From positions 552,077-616,076 of the forward strand of contig JBPDWA010000001.1 in NCBI GenBank assembly GCA_051295955.1: DNA of 64,000 nucleotides, written 5' to 3'. Positions within the stretch are counted from its first letter, which is position 1, and every line of letters starts with the position of its first letter. This document shows, one piece after another, positions 34,320 to 44,099 of this stretch. Below the pieces are notes generated by a model, which saw only the letters and a program-made list of their open reading frames with translations, did not search any database and had not been told where the DNA came from. Position numbers and translations under genes: made by a program. The DNA is from Enterococcus faecalis_A. GTDB lineage: Bacteria > Bacillota > Bacilli > Lactobacillales > Enterococcaceae.

Positions 34320-35288
34320 TTGACAGATAATCAGTCAAAATCTTTAGAATTGACCCTGACAAATTCTGATGATGCGAGTATGCTTTTAGGAACTCACGAT
34401 AAACATATAAAATTTTTAGAAGAAAATACGGATGTGACAATTAACAGTCGCGGTGAAGTCATTCAATTGATTGGTGAGCCTGATGAAGTTCAGCTGGTGG
34501 CTGAAGTATTAACGGCCTTGCAAACTTTGATTCACCGAGGAATGAAAATCAATACACCAGACGTCGTCACAGCTTTAAAGATGGCGCGCGCTGGAAATTT
34601 AGGTGCATTTCTCACAATGTATGAAGCTGCGATTATGAAAGACTTTCAAGGTCGTGCGATCCGAATTAAAAATTTAGGCCAAAAAAAGTACGTCGATGCC
34701 GTTGGTTCTCATGATATTACCTTTGGCGTCGGACCAGCTGGAACTGGGAAAACCTTTTTAGCAGTAGTCATGGCCATTGCAGCGTTAAAAAAAGGGGAAG
34801 TTCAAAAAATTATTTTGACACGACCGGCAGTTGAAGCCGGCGAAAGCCTGGGCTTTTTGCCTGGCGATTTAAAAGAAAAAGTCGATCCCTATCTGCGGCC
34901 AGTTTATGATGCTTTATACCAGCTTTTTGGCGTTGAACATACCAATCGCTTGATGGAACGAGGCGTCATTGAAATTGCGCCTTTAGCTTATATGAGAGGT
35001 CGAACGCTGGATGATGCCTTTGTCATTTTAGATGAAGCGCAAAATACGACTGTTGCTCAAATGAAAATGTTCCTAACTCGTTTAGGCTTTCATTCCAAAA
35101 TGATCGTCAACGGCGATACCAGCCAAATTGACCTACCTAGAGGAGTCACTAGTGGCCTAGTTCATGCAGAAAAGACCTTAGGATCAATTACTAAAATTGC
35201 CTTTGTCAAGTTTGAAGCCAGTGATGTAGTACGGCATCCAGTAGTTGCCGAAATCATTCAGGCGTATGAAAAAGAACAACATTCTTAG
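34320..35288 (+). CDS. phoH: PhoH-family ATPase
   Basis: 322 residues. A KH-like N-terminal part (about 15-75) precedes the ATPase core: Walker A GPAGTGKTFLAVVMAI near 138 and Walker B FVILDEAQNTT near 235. Links to RNA metabolism (with YbeY) are known for the family; exact role is open. TTG start with AAAGGAGTTGGG. Upstream is a TATGAT -10 near 34278. First gene of the phoH-pgpH-ybeY-dgkA-era operon. Confidence 0.92.
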   Translation: MTDNQSKSLELTLTNSDDASMLLGTHDKHIKFLEENTDVTINSRGEVIQLIGEPDEVQLVAEVLTALQTLIHRGMKINTPDVVTALKMARAGNLGAFLTMYEAAIMKDFQGRAIRIKNLGQKKYVDAVGSHDITFGVGPAGTGKTFLAVVMAIAALKKGEVQKIILTRPAVEAGESLGFLPGDLKEKVDPYLRPVYDALYQLFGVEHTNRLMERGVIEIAPLAYMRGRTLDDAFVILDEAQNTTVAQMKMFLTRLGFHSKMIVNGDTSQIDLPRGVTSGLVHAEKTLGSITKIAFVKFEASDVVRHPVVAEIIQAYEKEQHS

Positions 35289-35318
35289 GATAATCCGGAA
35301 AGGGAGTGAATCTACCTT

Positions 35319-37517
35319 TTGAAAAAAGCATTACTTAACTTGCGGGACCGACTGGGTTCTGCTTACATCCCCATTTTGTTAACTGTTTTTTCATTGCTGT
35401 TGTTTGGAATTATGATTGGCAGCGTTCATCAGAAAAAAGTGGAGATTAAAGAAGGTCAATTAGCGGAAAAAACGATCCGTGCCAATAAAAATATCGAGAA
35501 TACGTATGAAACGGAACAACGTAAAAAGCTAGCTGCCGAAGCGGTTACGCCGGAATATATTTATCAGGAAGAAACTGCCAATGTCCAGCATAAACGCATT
35601 CAAAAGCTGTTTCAGTTGATCCAAACAGCCAATGAGAAAGTTGATAAAGACTATGCGACCAAAAAGGCAAAAGCGAAAAAAAATGAAACGATCCCTGAAC
35701 CCACCGTTGAAGAACGGGTGGCTAGCTTAAAATCACAATTTGAATCACTAGATCAGGATGTCGTTACGTTTTATCAAAGCTTTCCGAATGTATTTTATCA
35801 GACGGTTTTCACTTTGACCAAAGAACAGCTGGCGCGAGTTGAAACTGAAAGTTTAACGTTGATTGACGCAGCGATGAAAAATCACGTCAGAGAAACAGAG
35901 CTGGAAAAAGTTCGCCAAGAAGCCAGTAGTAAAATTCAATTTTTGGACGTTAACGGAACTATGCAGCAGGTAATTCGTTACATTGTCGGCCAAGGAATTG
36001 TTGCCAATGATTTCGCTAATGAGAAAAAGACTGAAGAGCTGCGGGAAAAAGCCAGAAGTGCCGTCCAACCAGCGATGATCTACCAAGGGGAAATTATCGT
36101 TCGTGAAGGAACACAAATCGATGCCAAAGCCATTGAAAAACTTGAACTGCTAGGTATGACCAGCCAAAGCACGTCAGTATTTCCGATTGTAGCGCTGGCT
36201 TTAGCAATTATCTTGCAAGTTATCGTTTTACTCTTTTTTGCCACTCAAGTGACAGAAGAAGGTACTCGTCGCTATTTCCTTTTGTTTTACATCGCAGCTA
36301 TGTTGCTTAGTGTGTTGCTGATGAAGTTTTTCCAACTGTTCCAAACAGAACAAATGCTTTATGTGCCGCTTTTTTATCCGGCTGCTTTTGCACCGCTAGT
36401 CTTAAGTTATTTTGTTAACCGACGCTCCGGTATTTTAACGGCGATTTTCCAAGTGGTCTTTGCATTGTTTATTTTTTATAATTCAATTGGGACTAATTCA
36501 CTAACCATCATTATCATGATGTACTTATTCTCCGGTTTTTTAGCGACAGTTGTTAAACGGAGCCGGATTAGTGAGCAAGGGTTACCGGCAGTTGTCTGGG
36601 TGGTCGCCTTGCCTGTATGTATGGCGTTTGTTTTACTGATCTATCAAGGAATGAGTATCACTGATGGCAAAACATGGACCGCTTTAATTTGTGCATTTGC
36701 CGGTTCTATGCTGTCCTTTTTAGCTTCAATGGGTCTTCATCCGTACATTGAATTATTAGTTACCGATGACAGTATGATTGTTTTAAATGAATTGAGCAAT
36801 CCTAATCATCCTCTATTAAAACAACTGCTGGAAGAAGCACCAGGTACGTACCATCACAGTATGATGGTTGCTAGTCTCAGTGCTAATGCCGTAGCAGAAA
36901 TTGGCGGTCGTTCGCTGTTAACGCGTGTTGCCTGCTATTATCATGATATCGGTAAAATCAAACATGCGAATTTTTTTGTGGAAAACTTACCGGACGGTGC
37001 TGAAAATCCACATAATTTCTTATTACCGGAAGATAGCAAACAAATTATTTTTGGTCATGTCCTAGATGGTGCCAAAATTTTAGAAGAGTACAATATGCCG
37101 CAAATGGTGATTGATATTTGTCGTCAACATCACGGCACTACTTTGATGAAATTTTTCTACATTAAAGCTAAAGAGCGCAATCCGGAAGTTCAAGAAGCGG
37201 ATTTCCGTTATCCGGGACCAAAACCTCAAACGAGAGAAGCTGGTATTGTGAGTGTGGCTGATACTTGTGAAGCGGCGGTTCGGGCGATGGATCATCCTAC
37301 CAATGACAAAATCAAAGAATTTGTACACAATGTGATTCAAGAACGGATTGCTGATGGTCAATTGGATGAGTCCGGGTTAACTTTAAAAGAAATTCGGATT
37401 ATGGAAAAATCGCTGATTAGCGGCTTATGCAGTACTTTCCATTCCCGGATCAAATATCCAAAAATGAAGTCAGAAGCAGAGAAAATGAAAGATGAACAAG
37501 AAAAGAGAGATGAGTAA
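35319..37517 (+). CDS. pgpH: c-di-AMP phosphodiesterase PgpH (7TM-HD)
   Basis: Degrades the second messenger c-di-AMP, which controls potassium uptake and osmotic balance. 732 residues: one N-terminal membrane segment (15-38), an extracellular 7TMR-HDED domain (to about 285), seven membrane segments (about 290-475), then a cytosolic HD domain with GTYHHSMMVASLS near 508 and the HD pair in ACYYHDIGKI near 540. The HD site binds two metal ions, manganese in studied homologues. TTG start, GGAAAGGGAGTG RBS. ybeY overlaps its stop. Confidence 0.93.
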   Translation: MKKALLNLRDRLGSAYIPILLTVFSLLLFGIMIGSVHQKKVEIKEGQLAEKTIRANKNIENTYETEQRKKLAAEAVTPEYIYQEETANVQHKRIQKLFQLIQTANEKVDKDYATKKAKAKKNETIPEPTVEERVASLKSQFESLDQDVVTFYQSFPNVFYQTVFTLTKEQLARVETESLTLIDAAMKNHVRETELEKVRQEASSKIQFLDVNGTMQQVIRYIVGQGIVANDFANEKKTEELREKARSAVQPAMIYQGEIIVREGTQIDAKAIEKLELLGMTSQSTSVFPIVALALAIILQVIVLLFFATQVTEEGTRRYFLLFYIAAMLLSVLLMKFFQLFQTEQMLYVPLFYPAAFAPLVLSYFVNRRSGILTAIFQVVFALFIFYNSIGTNSLTIIIMMYLFSGFLATVVKRSRISEQGLPAVVWVVALPVCMAFVLLIYQGMSITDGKTWTALICAFAGSMLSFLASMGLHPYIELLVTDDSMIVLNELSNPNHPLLKQLLEEAPGTYHHSMMVASLSANAVAEIGGRSLLTRVACYYHDIGKIKHANFFVENLPDGAENPHNFLLPEDSKQIIFGHVLDGAKILEEYNMPQMVIDICRQHHGTTLMKFFYIKAKERNPEVQEADFRYPGPKPQTREAGIVSVADTCEAAVRAMDHPTNDKIKEFVHNVIQERIADGQLDESGLTLKEIRIMEKSLISGLCSTFHSRIKYPKMKSEAEKMKDEQEKRDE

Positions 37518-37993
37518 TGGACATTGCGTTTATTGATGAAACAGAACAAGTTCCTTCAACAACTATTGAAGAAGTAACCGCGCTGCTTCAATTTGCGGCT
37601 GATTTTTTAAAACTTCCTGAAGATACGGAAATGTCGGTTACCTTTACTGATAATGCTCGGATTCAAGTGATTAATCGCACCTATCGTGAAAAAGATCAGC
37701 CGACAGATGTCATCAGTTTTGCTTTGGAAGAATCAGGTGATGATGAATTACCGATTATTTTTGAAGAAGAGGCGCCGATGTTACCTAGAAATTTAGGTGA
37801 TATTATTATTTCGACTGAACGTGCTGCAGAACAAGCGGCAGAATATGGTCATTCTCTGCGCCGGGAAATTGGCTTTTTAGCGCTGCATGGCTTTTTGCAT
37901 ATCAATGGCTATGATCACATGGAACCAGAAGATGAAAAAGAAATGTTTGGATTACAGAAAGAGATTTTAGATGCTTATGGCCTTAAAAGATAA
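37517..37993 (+). CDS. ybeY: Endoribonuclease YbeY (rRNA maturation factor)
   Basis: Zinc-dependent factor for 16S rRNA 3' maturation and ribosome quality control. 158 residues with the full metal motif HGFLHINGYDH near residue 125 and the family block REKDQPTDVISFAL near 57. Its ATG overlaps the pgpH stop (TAATG) and its end overlaps dgkA. Confidence 0.94.
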   Translation: MDIAFIDETEQVPSTTIEEVTALLQFAADFLKLPEDTEMSVTFTDNARIQVINRTYREKDQPTDVISFALEESGDDELPIIFEEEAPMLPRNLGDIIISTERAAEQAAEYGHSLRREIGFLALHGFLHINGYDHMEPEDEKEMFGLQKEILDAYGLKR

Positions 37994-38381
37994 AAAACAA
38001 ACGGAGAAAAATAAACGTTTTATCACTTCTTTGGAATTTGCCTTTCAAGGAATCAAAACGGTATTTAAAGAAGAGCGCAATATGCGAACGCATGTGATGA
38101 TGGGTCTGGTTGCTTTTGCAGCCGGCTTCATTTTCCGCTTGACAATCGCAGAGTGGCTTTGGCTGCTTTTGGCTGTCTTTTTGGTTTGGCTGGTGGAAAT
38201 CATTAATACTGTTTTTGAAAATGTGGTGGATATGTGTACGGATTTTCATTTTCATCCCATCGGAAAAAAAGTTAAAGATATGGCAGCTGGTGCAGTCTTG
38301 TTAACGTCGTGTTTTGCCATCGTTGTGGGCTTGTTGCTTTTTGTACCCAAGCTACTTCATTTGCTATCAATTTGGAACTAA
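37971..38381 (+). CDS. dgkA: Diacylglycerol/undecaprenol kinase family protein
   Basis: Membrane kinase of 136 residues with three hydrophobic helices. The family block VEIINTVFENVVDMC is near residue 80, with GKKVKDMAAGAVLL after it. Gram-positive members phosphorylate undecaprenol, feeding the lipid carrier pool, and so may complement UppP. Start ATG 37971 (23-base overlap with ybeY); the ATG two codons later is also possible. Confidence 0.9.
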   Translation: MLMALKDKKQTEKNKRFITSLEFAFQGIKTVFKEERNMRTHVMMGLVAFAAGFIFRLTIAEWLWLLLAVFLVWLVEIINTVFENVVDMCTDFHFHPIGKKVKDMAAGAVLLTSCFAIVVGLLLFVPKLLHLLSIWN

Positions 38382-38392
38382 AGGAGAACTCT

Positions 38393-39295
38393 ATGACAAC
38401 AGAACATAAATCAGGTTTTGTCGCGATTGTTGGCCGACCTAATGTCGGAAAATCAACATTATTGAATCGAATTGTCGGTCAAAAAATTGCTATTATGAGT
38501 GATAAAGCTCAAACTACTCGAAATAAAATCCAAGGAATATACACCACACCAGAAGCGCAAATTGTGTTCATTGATACCCCTGGAATTCATAAACCAAAAC
38601 ATCGGTTAGGGGATTTTATGGTAGAAACGGCTTATAGCGCCTTACGAGAAGTCGATGCAACTTTGTTTATGGTGAGTGCTGATCAAAAGCGGGGGAAAGG
38701 CGATGATTTTGTTATCCAACGGCTGCAGCAATTAAAGACACCAGTCTATTTAGTTATCAATAAAATTGATAAAGTACATCCCGATAATCTCTTGAGCATT
38801 ATTGAAGACTACGCTAGTCAAATGACTTTCAAGGAAATCGTACCAATTTCTGCTACTCAAGGCAACAACTTCGAACGACTAATGGCCCTTTTAATTGACC
38901 AAATGCCGGCAGGACCGCAGTATTTTCCTGATGATCAAATTACGGATCATCCTGAATACTTTGTTGTTTCCGAACTCGTGCGTGAAAAAGTGTTGCTGTT
39001 AACGAGAGACGAAATCCCTCATTCGGTAGCTGTTGTGGTGGATTCCATGAAACGTGATGAAAATGATAAAGTTCATATTCAAGCGACCATTATTGTTGAG
39101 CGAGACAGCCAAAAAGGCATTATCATCGGAAAAGGTGGTAAGATGCTAAAACAAATCGGCACTAAAGCCCGCCAAGACATTGAGCATCTATTGAATGACA
39201 AAGTTTATTTGGAACTTTGGGTAAAAGTTCAAAAAGATTGGCGTGATAAAAAAATCTACTTACAAGATTTTGGGTATCGCCAAGAAGATTACTAG
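38393..39295 (+). CDS. era: GTPase Era
   Basis: Essential GTPase for 30S assembly that binds the 16S rRNA 3' end. 300 residues: G1 GRPNVGKST, G3 DTPGIHKPKH, G4 NKID, then a KH RNA-binding domain with IIGKGGKMLKQIGTKAR near 240. ATG 38393 with AAAGGAG; the frame is open further upstream inside dgkA. Last gene before a terminator. Confidence 0.96.
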   Translation: MTTEHKSGFVAIVGRPNVGKSTLLNRIVGQKIAIMSDKAQTTRNKIQGIYTTPEAQIVFIDTPGIHKPKHRLGDFMVETAYSALREVDATLFMVSADQKRGKGDDFVIQRLQQLKTPVYLVINKIDKVHPDNLLSIIEDYASQMTFKEIVPISATQGNNFERLMALLIDQMPAGPQYFPDDQITDHPEYFVVSELVREKVLLLTRDEIPHSVAVVVDSMKRDENDKVHIQATIIVERDSQKGIIIGKGGKMLKQIGTKARQDIEHLLNDKVYLELWVKVQKDWRDKKIYLQDFGYRQEDY

Positions 39296-39339
39296 AGAAC
39301 AGTTCTGCTGCGACAGAATTGTTCTTTCTTCCTTTTTTC
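39296..39339 (+). terminator. Terminator after era
   Basis: AGAACAGTTCTG (39296-39307) pairs with CAGAATTGTTCT (39314-39325, one G-U), then a T-rich tract. Confidence 0.8.
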
Positions 39340-39379
39340 TGTTAAAATAAATAAGAATTTGGATAAAGGAGAGAAGCGG

Positions 39380-40174
39380 ATGGTTTTGGGAGAGACAAAG
39401 GGGCTAATTTTGTTCGCTAAGGACTTTAAAGAAAAGGATAAGTTAGTCAAAATATTCACTGAATCTTATGGAAAGCTGATGTTTTTTGTCAAAGGTGCTC
39501 ATCGTAAAAACAATCCTTTAACACCTGCGATTTTACCCTTTACTACAGCTGTTTATATTGGTGATTTTAGAAGTGAGGGCCTATCGTTTTTAAATAGCTG
39601 TAAGCAAATTCAACCGTTTCGCAGACTGCAACAGGATATTTTTAGCAATGCTTATGCCACGTATCTATTGAATTTAGTGGATGCAGCGATTGAAGATCGT
39701 ACGTATGATCCAAATTTGTATCAATTTACGCTATTAGCGTTACAAGCTTTAGAAGCAGCAAAAGATCCGGAAATTATTACCAACATCTTTGAAATTCAAC
39801 TACTGAATCGTTTTGGTGTAACTCCGCAATGGCAACATTGTGTAATTTGTGGACAAACACAAGGAAAGTTCGATTATTCTTCAAAATACAGTGGTATTTT
39901 GTGTCAACAGCACTGGCATTTGGATGAACGACGCTATCACGCAGATCCGCGCAGTATTCACTTTATTCGGCTCTTTTCTGCTATTTCTTATGATCAAGTA
40001 CAAGCTATCAAAGTAAGTGCTGAAACTAAAACAGCGATCCGAGAAACGATTGATACCTTATATGATGAATACGTTGGCATTCATTTAAAAAGTAAAAAAT
40101 TTATTGACCAAATGAAATCTTGGGAAGATACGTTGAAGCTTACGCCGCGCCAAAACGATCAAGAGACGGAATAA
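39380..40174 (+). CDS. recO: DNA repair protein RecO
   Basis: Recombination mediator that loads RecA with RecF/RecR. 264 residues: N-terminal OB fold (ETKGLILFAKDFKEKDKLVK), helical middle, and a Cys pair CVICG near 154 plus a later Cys in GILCQQH that would form the zinc site. ATG 39380 with AAAGGAGAG. Confidence 0.93.
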   Translation: MVLGETKGLILFAKDFKEKDKLVKIFTESYGKLMFFVKGAHRKNNPLTPAILPFTTAVYIGDFRSEGLSFLNSCKQIQPFRRLQQDIFSNAYATYLLNLVDAAIEDRTYDPNLYQFTLLALQALEAAKDPEIITNIFEIQLLNRFGVTPQWQHCVICGQTQGKFDYSSKYSGILCQQHWHLDERRYHADPRSIHFIRLFSAISYDQVQAIKVSAETKTAIRETIDTLYDEYVGIHLKSKKFIDQMKSWEDTLKLTPRQNDQETE

Positions 40175-40354
40175 AGCAACTAATTGATAGAAATTTCGAA
40201 AATTTTAGACCATGGCACAACTAAGTTTCGCTATTTAAGTTGCTGTGGATCAATCAATACTAGTCATTCGTAACAATTTGCTCTAAGCAAAATTACTAGC
40301 CGTTGCTTTTTTAATGAAAACAATCGAGAAGTGAAATCTTTTTCTGAAAAAAAT

Positions 40355-40383
40355 TTGACAACTGCTTCAGCAAACTTTATTAT
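40355..40383 (+). promoter_or_regulatory. glyQS promoter
   Basis: TTGACA (40355-40360), 17 bases, TATTAT (40378-40383), directly before the T-box leader. Confidence 0.75.
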
Positions 40384-40394
40384 GGTAGAGAAGT

Positions 40395-40587
40395 TAATAT
40401 GTACGATGAAAAAGAGAAGTAAAAAGTACCCTCTGTTTAGCGAATCTGGGACAGTGCAAGCCAGAAACATGGCGCTTTTGAAAGGCACTTTAGAGTACAA
40501 ACAATGAAGCTGTCGGCCTTAATGCCGGAAGTAGGGTGGAACCGCGATTACTCGTCCCTATGTCTGAAAAGACATAGGGACTTTTTA
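40395..40587 (+). promoter_or_regulatory. Glycine T-box riboswitch with its terminator
   Basis: The T-box sequence AGGGTGGAACCGCG (40533-40546) is followed by the terminator GTCCCTATGTCT/AGACATAGGGAC (40554-40581) and T5. Stem I can be drawn with the apical TCTGG/CCAGA pair and an AGCG/CGCT stem, leaving GAAAGGCAC on the 3' side, where GGC would be the glycine specifier. Uncharged tRNA-Gly would prevent termination and raise GlyQS. Confidence 0.9.
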
Positions 40588-40682
40588 CATGTTCCCTGCT
40601 GTAACTGGTACAAGCTGTCAGAGCAGAGAAGGAACAGTATGAGCTGACCAAGGGGAAGGCTGCAGTCGAATAAAAAAACAAA

Positions 40683-40717
40683 CTGCTCAATCCAAAAGAA
40701 AGAGCAGAACCTTTTTT
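40683..40717 (+). terminator. Second hairpin between the T-box and glyQ
   Basis: CTGCTC (40683-40688) pairs with GAGCAG (40702-40707), followed by CTTTTTT. It lies about 115 bases before glyQ, after the T-box terminator. Confidence 0.5.
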
Positions 40718-40831
40718 AAAAGGAATCACTGCATTATACAAACTCAGTTAATCTGGTTTCCTTTAAAAACTGATTTCCCATAACCAAATCAATCCTTATG
40801 TCGATAAAAAAATATTCCAGGGAGGAAAACA

Positions 40832-41731
40832 ATGAAAAATAAGTTAACCGTACAAGAAATGATTTTAACTTTACAAAAATTTTGGTCGGCTAATGGCTGT
40901 ATGTTAATGCAAGCCTATGATACAGAAAAAGGCGCCGGCACGATGAGTCCCTATACATTTTTACGAGCGATTGGTCCTGAGCCTTGGAATGCTGCTTACG
41001 TCGAGCCTTCACGGCGTCCAGCTGACGGTCGGTACGGAGAAAATCCTAATCGTTTATACCAACACCATCAGTTTCAGGTAGTGATGAAACCTTCACCAGA
41101 AAACATCCAAGAACTGTACCTAGAGAGCTTGAAATTGCTAGGAATTGATCCATTAGAGCATGATATTCGATTTGTTGAAGATAACTGGGAAAATCCTTCA
41201 ATGGGTTGTGCCGGTCTAGGCTGGGAAGTTTGGCTGGACGGCATGGAAATTACCCAATTTACCTACTTCCAGCAAGTCGGTGGTTTGCAGTGCAAGCCAG
41301 TTACCTCTGAAATAACTTATGGCTTGGAGCGCTTGGCTTCTTATATTCAAGAAGTTGAAAGCGTCTATGATTTAGAATGGACCCATGGAGTCAAATACGG
41401 TGAAATCTTTATTCAACCTGAATATGAGCACTCAAAATATTCATTTGAGCTCAGTAACCAAGAAATGCTTTTAGATAACTTCGATAAATTTGAACAAGAA
41501 GCAAAACGCTGCATTGACGAAAATTTAGTTCATCCTGCGTATGATTATATTTTGAAATGCAGCCATACGTTTAACCTGTTGGATGCACGAGGCGCCGTAT
41601 CAGTAACAGAACGTGCTGGTTACTTAGCTCGTATTCGAAGCATGGCTCGTTCAGTTGCGAAAATTTTTGTTGCCGAACGAGAAAAATTAGGATTCCCATT
41701 ATTGAACAACGAACAAAAGGAGGCAAAATAA
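40832..41731 (+). CDS. glyQ: Glycyl-tRNA synthetase alpha subunit
   Basis: Catalytic alpha chain of the bacterial alpha2-beta2 enzyme, 299 residues. Starts KLTVQEMILTLQKFW; contains QAYDTEKGAGTMSPYTFLRA, EPSRRPADGRYGENPNRLYQ and NWENPSMGCAGLGWEVWLDG, all diagnostic. GGGAGGAAAAC RBS. glyS follows 1 base later. Confidence 0.96.
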   Translation: MKNKLTVQEMILTLQKFWSANGCMLMQAYDTEKGAGTMSPYTFLRAIGPEPWNAAYVEPSRRPADGRYGENPNRLYQHHQFQVVMKPSPENIQELYLESLKLLGIDPLEHDIRFVEDNWENPSMGCAGLGWEVWLDGMEITQFTYFQQVGGLQCKPVTSEITYGLERLASYIQEVESVYDLEWTHGVKYGEIFIQPEYEHSKYSFELSNQEMLLDNFDKFEQEAKRCIDENLVHPAYDYILKCSHTFNLLDARGAVSVTERAGYLARIRSMARSVAKIFVAEREKLGFPLLNNEQKEAK

Positions 41732-41732
41732 C

Positions 41733-43817
41733 ATGGCGAAAGATTTACTATTGGAAATCGGTTTAGAGGAAATGCCCGCACATGTTGTTACTCCAAGCCG
41801 TACGCAATTGGAAGCAAAAGTGATTAACTTTTTAGACGAAAATCATTTAACCTATGAAACAATACAATCCTTTGCCACACCTCGTCGTTTAGCTGTAAAA
41901 GTAACAGCGATCCCGGAAAAACAAGCCGACGTAGAAGCCGAAGTCAAAGGACCAGCCAAAAAAATTGCCTTGGATGCTGAAGGCAATTGGTCAAAAGCTG
42001 CTCAAGGATTTGTGCGTGGACAAGGGGTCACCACAGATGAAATTGTTTTTAAAGAACTAAATGGGGTTGAATATGTCTATGTAACTAAATTTACTAAAGG
42101 AAAATCAGCCAAAGAAGTTCTTGTGGGCTTAAAAGATGTGATTATGAGCTTAACGTTTCCAGTGACGATGCGTTGGGCCAATTATGATTTTGAATACGTT
42201 CGTCCGATTCACTGGCTGGTGGCCTTGTTAGACGATGAAGTGATTCCTGTAAGCGTCTTGGATATTGTCGCTGGAAATCAATCACGCGGTCATCGCTTTT
42301 TAGGAGATAGCGTCACCTTTAACCATGCGCATGAATATGAAGAAAAATTAAAAAGTCAATTTGTCATTGTTGATCAAAATAAACGGAAACAAATGATTGT
42401 TGACCAAGCCCACATGCTGATTGCTGAAAAAAAATGGCAATTGGACTTAGACGAAGCCTTATTAGAAGAAGTTACGAACTTAGTAGAATTCCCAACTGCG
42501 TTTGTGGGGCATTTTGATGAAAAATATTTATCTGTACCAGCTGAAGTCTTAGTAACTTCAATGAAAGAGCACCAACGTTATTTTGAAGTGCGCAATGAAG
42601 AAGGTTTATTGCTGCCGGCTTTTATTTCCGTTCGAAACGGCGACCGGGTTCATATTGAAAATGTTATTAAAGGTAATGAAAAAGTATTAATTGCTCGTCT
42701 TGAAGATGCAGAGTTTTTCTATAAAGAAGATCAAAAGTTGTCCATTGAAGATTGCGTCGAAAAATTAAAACATGTTACGTTCCACGAGAAAATTGGCTCA
42801 ATTTATGAAAAAATGCAGCGGGTCAATGTGATTAGTCAAATTATCGGCAAACAAGTAGGCTTATCGGAAACTGAATTAACCGATTTAAAACGAGCTGCTG
42901 AAATTTATAAGTTTGACCTAGTAACCAATATGGTTGGTGAATTTCCGGAATTACAAGGGATCATGGGGGAAAAATATGCTTTGTTACAAGGAGAGCGACC
43001 AGCTGTTGCTAGTGCTATCCGTGAACATTATCTGCCCATAGCCAGCGAAGGGGAGTTGCCGTCTTCTAATATTGGTGCAGTTCTAGCGATTGCCGATAAA
43101 TTGGACAGTGTCTTTTCATTCTTCGCCCTTGGCATGGTTCCTAGTGGGTCTAATGACCCTTATGCTTTACGGCGTCAAACCTATGGTGTGATCCGCATTA
43201 TTGAAGCGAAAAAATGGTCATTCCCGTTGGTTCAATTACAAAAGGAAATTAGTGCTGCCATCAATGCTGATAGTGAAACTTATGGCATTCAATTAAGTAC
43301 AGGGCAGCAAGAAGTCATTGATTTTGTGAAAGCTCGTTTACGTCAGCTATTATTAACAAAAGATGTACGTCATGATATTATCGATGCGGTGATTGCGGCC
43401 GAACAAAAAGATTTGTCTCAACTATTTTCTGCAGCTGCTATCTTAAAAGAACGTTTAACCGACAAGGACTTTAAACCGTCAGTCGAAGCCTTAACACGCG
43501 TGATTAACTTAGCAAAAAAAGGACGTGAAGTATTAAAAGAAATACCAGATACCGTCAATCCTACTTTATTCGAGAATGATGCGGAAAAAACGTTATATGA
43601 AGCAGTCGAAGCAGTTGCCTCAGACTTTACTGAAAAAACTATGGCTGAAAACTATGACGCATTAGTGAGCTTACGGCCGCTAATTGAACGTTATTTTGAT
43701 GAAACGATGGTCATGGCTGAAGATGAAGCAATCAAACAAAATCGCTTAGCCCAATTGATGAAAATTGCTCAGCTAGCTTTATCATTGGCAAGTTTAGATT
43801 TATTAGTTGTCAAATAA
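41733..43817 (+). CDS. glyS: Glycyl-tRNA synthetase beta subunit
   Basis: tRNA-binding beta chain, 694 residues. N-terminal LLLEIGLEEMPAHVV is diagnostic; MVGEFPELQGIMGEKYALLQ near 405 and SGSNDPYALRRQTYGVIRI near 475 belong to the HD-like and C-terminal regions. AAAGGAGG RBS inside the end of glyQ. Followed by two consecutive terminators. Confidence 0.96.
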   Translation: MAKDLLLEIGLEEMPAHVVTPSRTQLEAKVINFLDENHLTYETIQSFATPRRLAVKVTAIPEKQADVEAEVKGPAKKIALDAEGNWSKAAQGFVRGQGVTTDEIVFKELNGVEYVYVTKFTKGKSAKEVLVGLKDVIMSLTFPVTMRWANYDFEYVRPIHWLVALLDDEVIPVSVLDIVAGNQSRGHRFLGDSVTFNHAHEYEEKLKSQFVIVDQNKRKQMIVDQAHMLIAEKKWQLDLDEALLEEVTNLVEFPTAFVGHFDEKYLSVPAEVLVTSMKEHQRYFEVRNEEGLLLPAFISVRNGDRVHIENVIKGNEKVLIARLEDAEFFYKEDQKLSIEDCVEKLKHVTFHEKIGSIYEKMQRVNVISQIIGKQVGLSETELTDLKRAAEIYKFDLVTNMVGEFPELQGIMGEKYALLQGERPAVASAIREHYLPIASEGELPSSNIGAVLAIADKLDSVFSFFALGMVPSGSNDPYALRRQTYGVIRIIEAKKWSFPLVQLQKEISAAINADSETYGIQLSTGQQEVIDFVKARLRQLLLTKDVRHDIIDAVIAAEQKDLSQLFSAAAILKERLTDKDFKPSVEALTRVINLAKKGREVLKEIPDTVNPTLFENDAEKTLYEAVEAVASDFTEKTMAENYDALVSLRPLIERYFDETMVMAEDEAIKQNRLAQLMKIAQLALSLASLDLLVVK

Positions 43818-43827
43818 ACAACGAAAA

Positions 43828-43871
43828 AAAGAGAGACAAAAGGAAAAAATACTTTTGCCTCTCTTTCTAAA
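43828..43871 (+). terminator. Terminator 1 after glyS
   Basis: AAAGAGAGACAAAAG (43828-43842) with CTTTTGCCTCTCTTT (43852-43866), one mismatch. Confidence 0.85.
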
Positions 43872-43906
43872 ACGAATAAACGGCGAAGCAGAAGTAACGC
43901 TTTTGG

Positions 43907-43966
43907 AAATAAGCTAAAATTCACAAAATTGTAAAAGAAATTTTCGTGAATTTTAGCTTATTTTTT
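43907..43966 (+). terminator. Terminator 2 after glyS
   Basis: Perfect 18-base stem AAATAAGCTAAAATTCAC (43907-43924) with 43946-43963, 21-base loop, ending in a T run. Confidence 0.8.
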
Positions 43967-44099
43967 CGTTTACCCCTTCTATTCCAGCCTTTTTTATCTA
44001 TACAAGCGAAATTTTTTTCCATGATTGTAAAAGGTGATACTATTATTATGTTAATAGCTATGATTTCATCTTTTTTAAAATATAAGGAGAGTGAATGGT

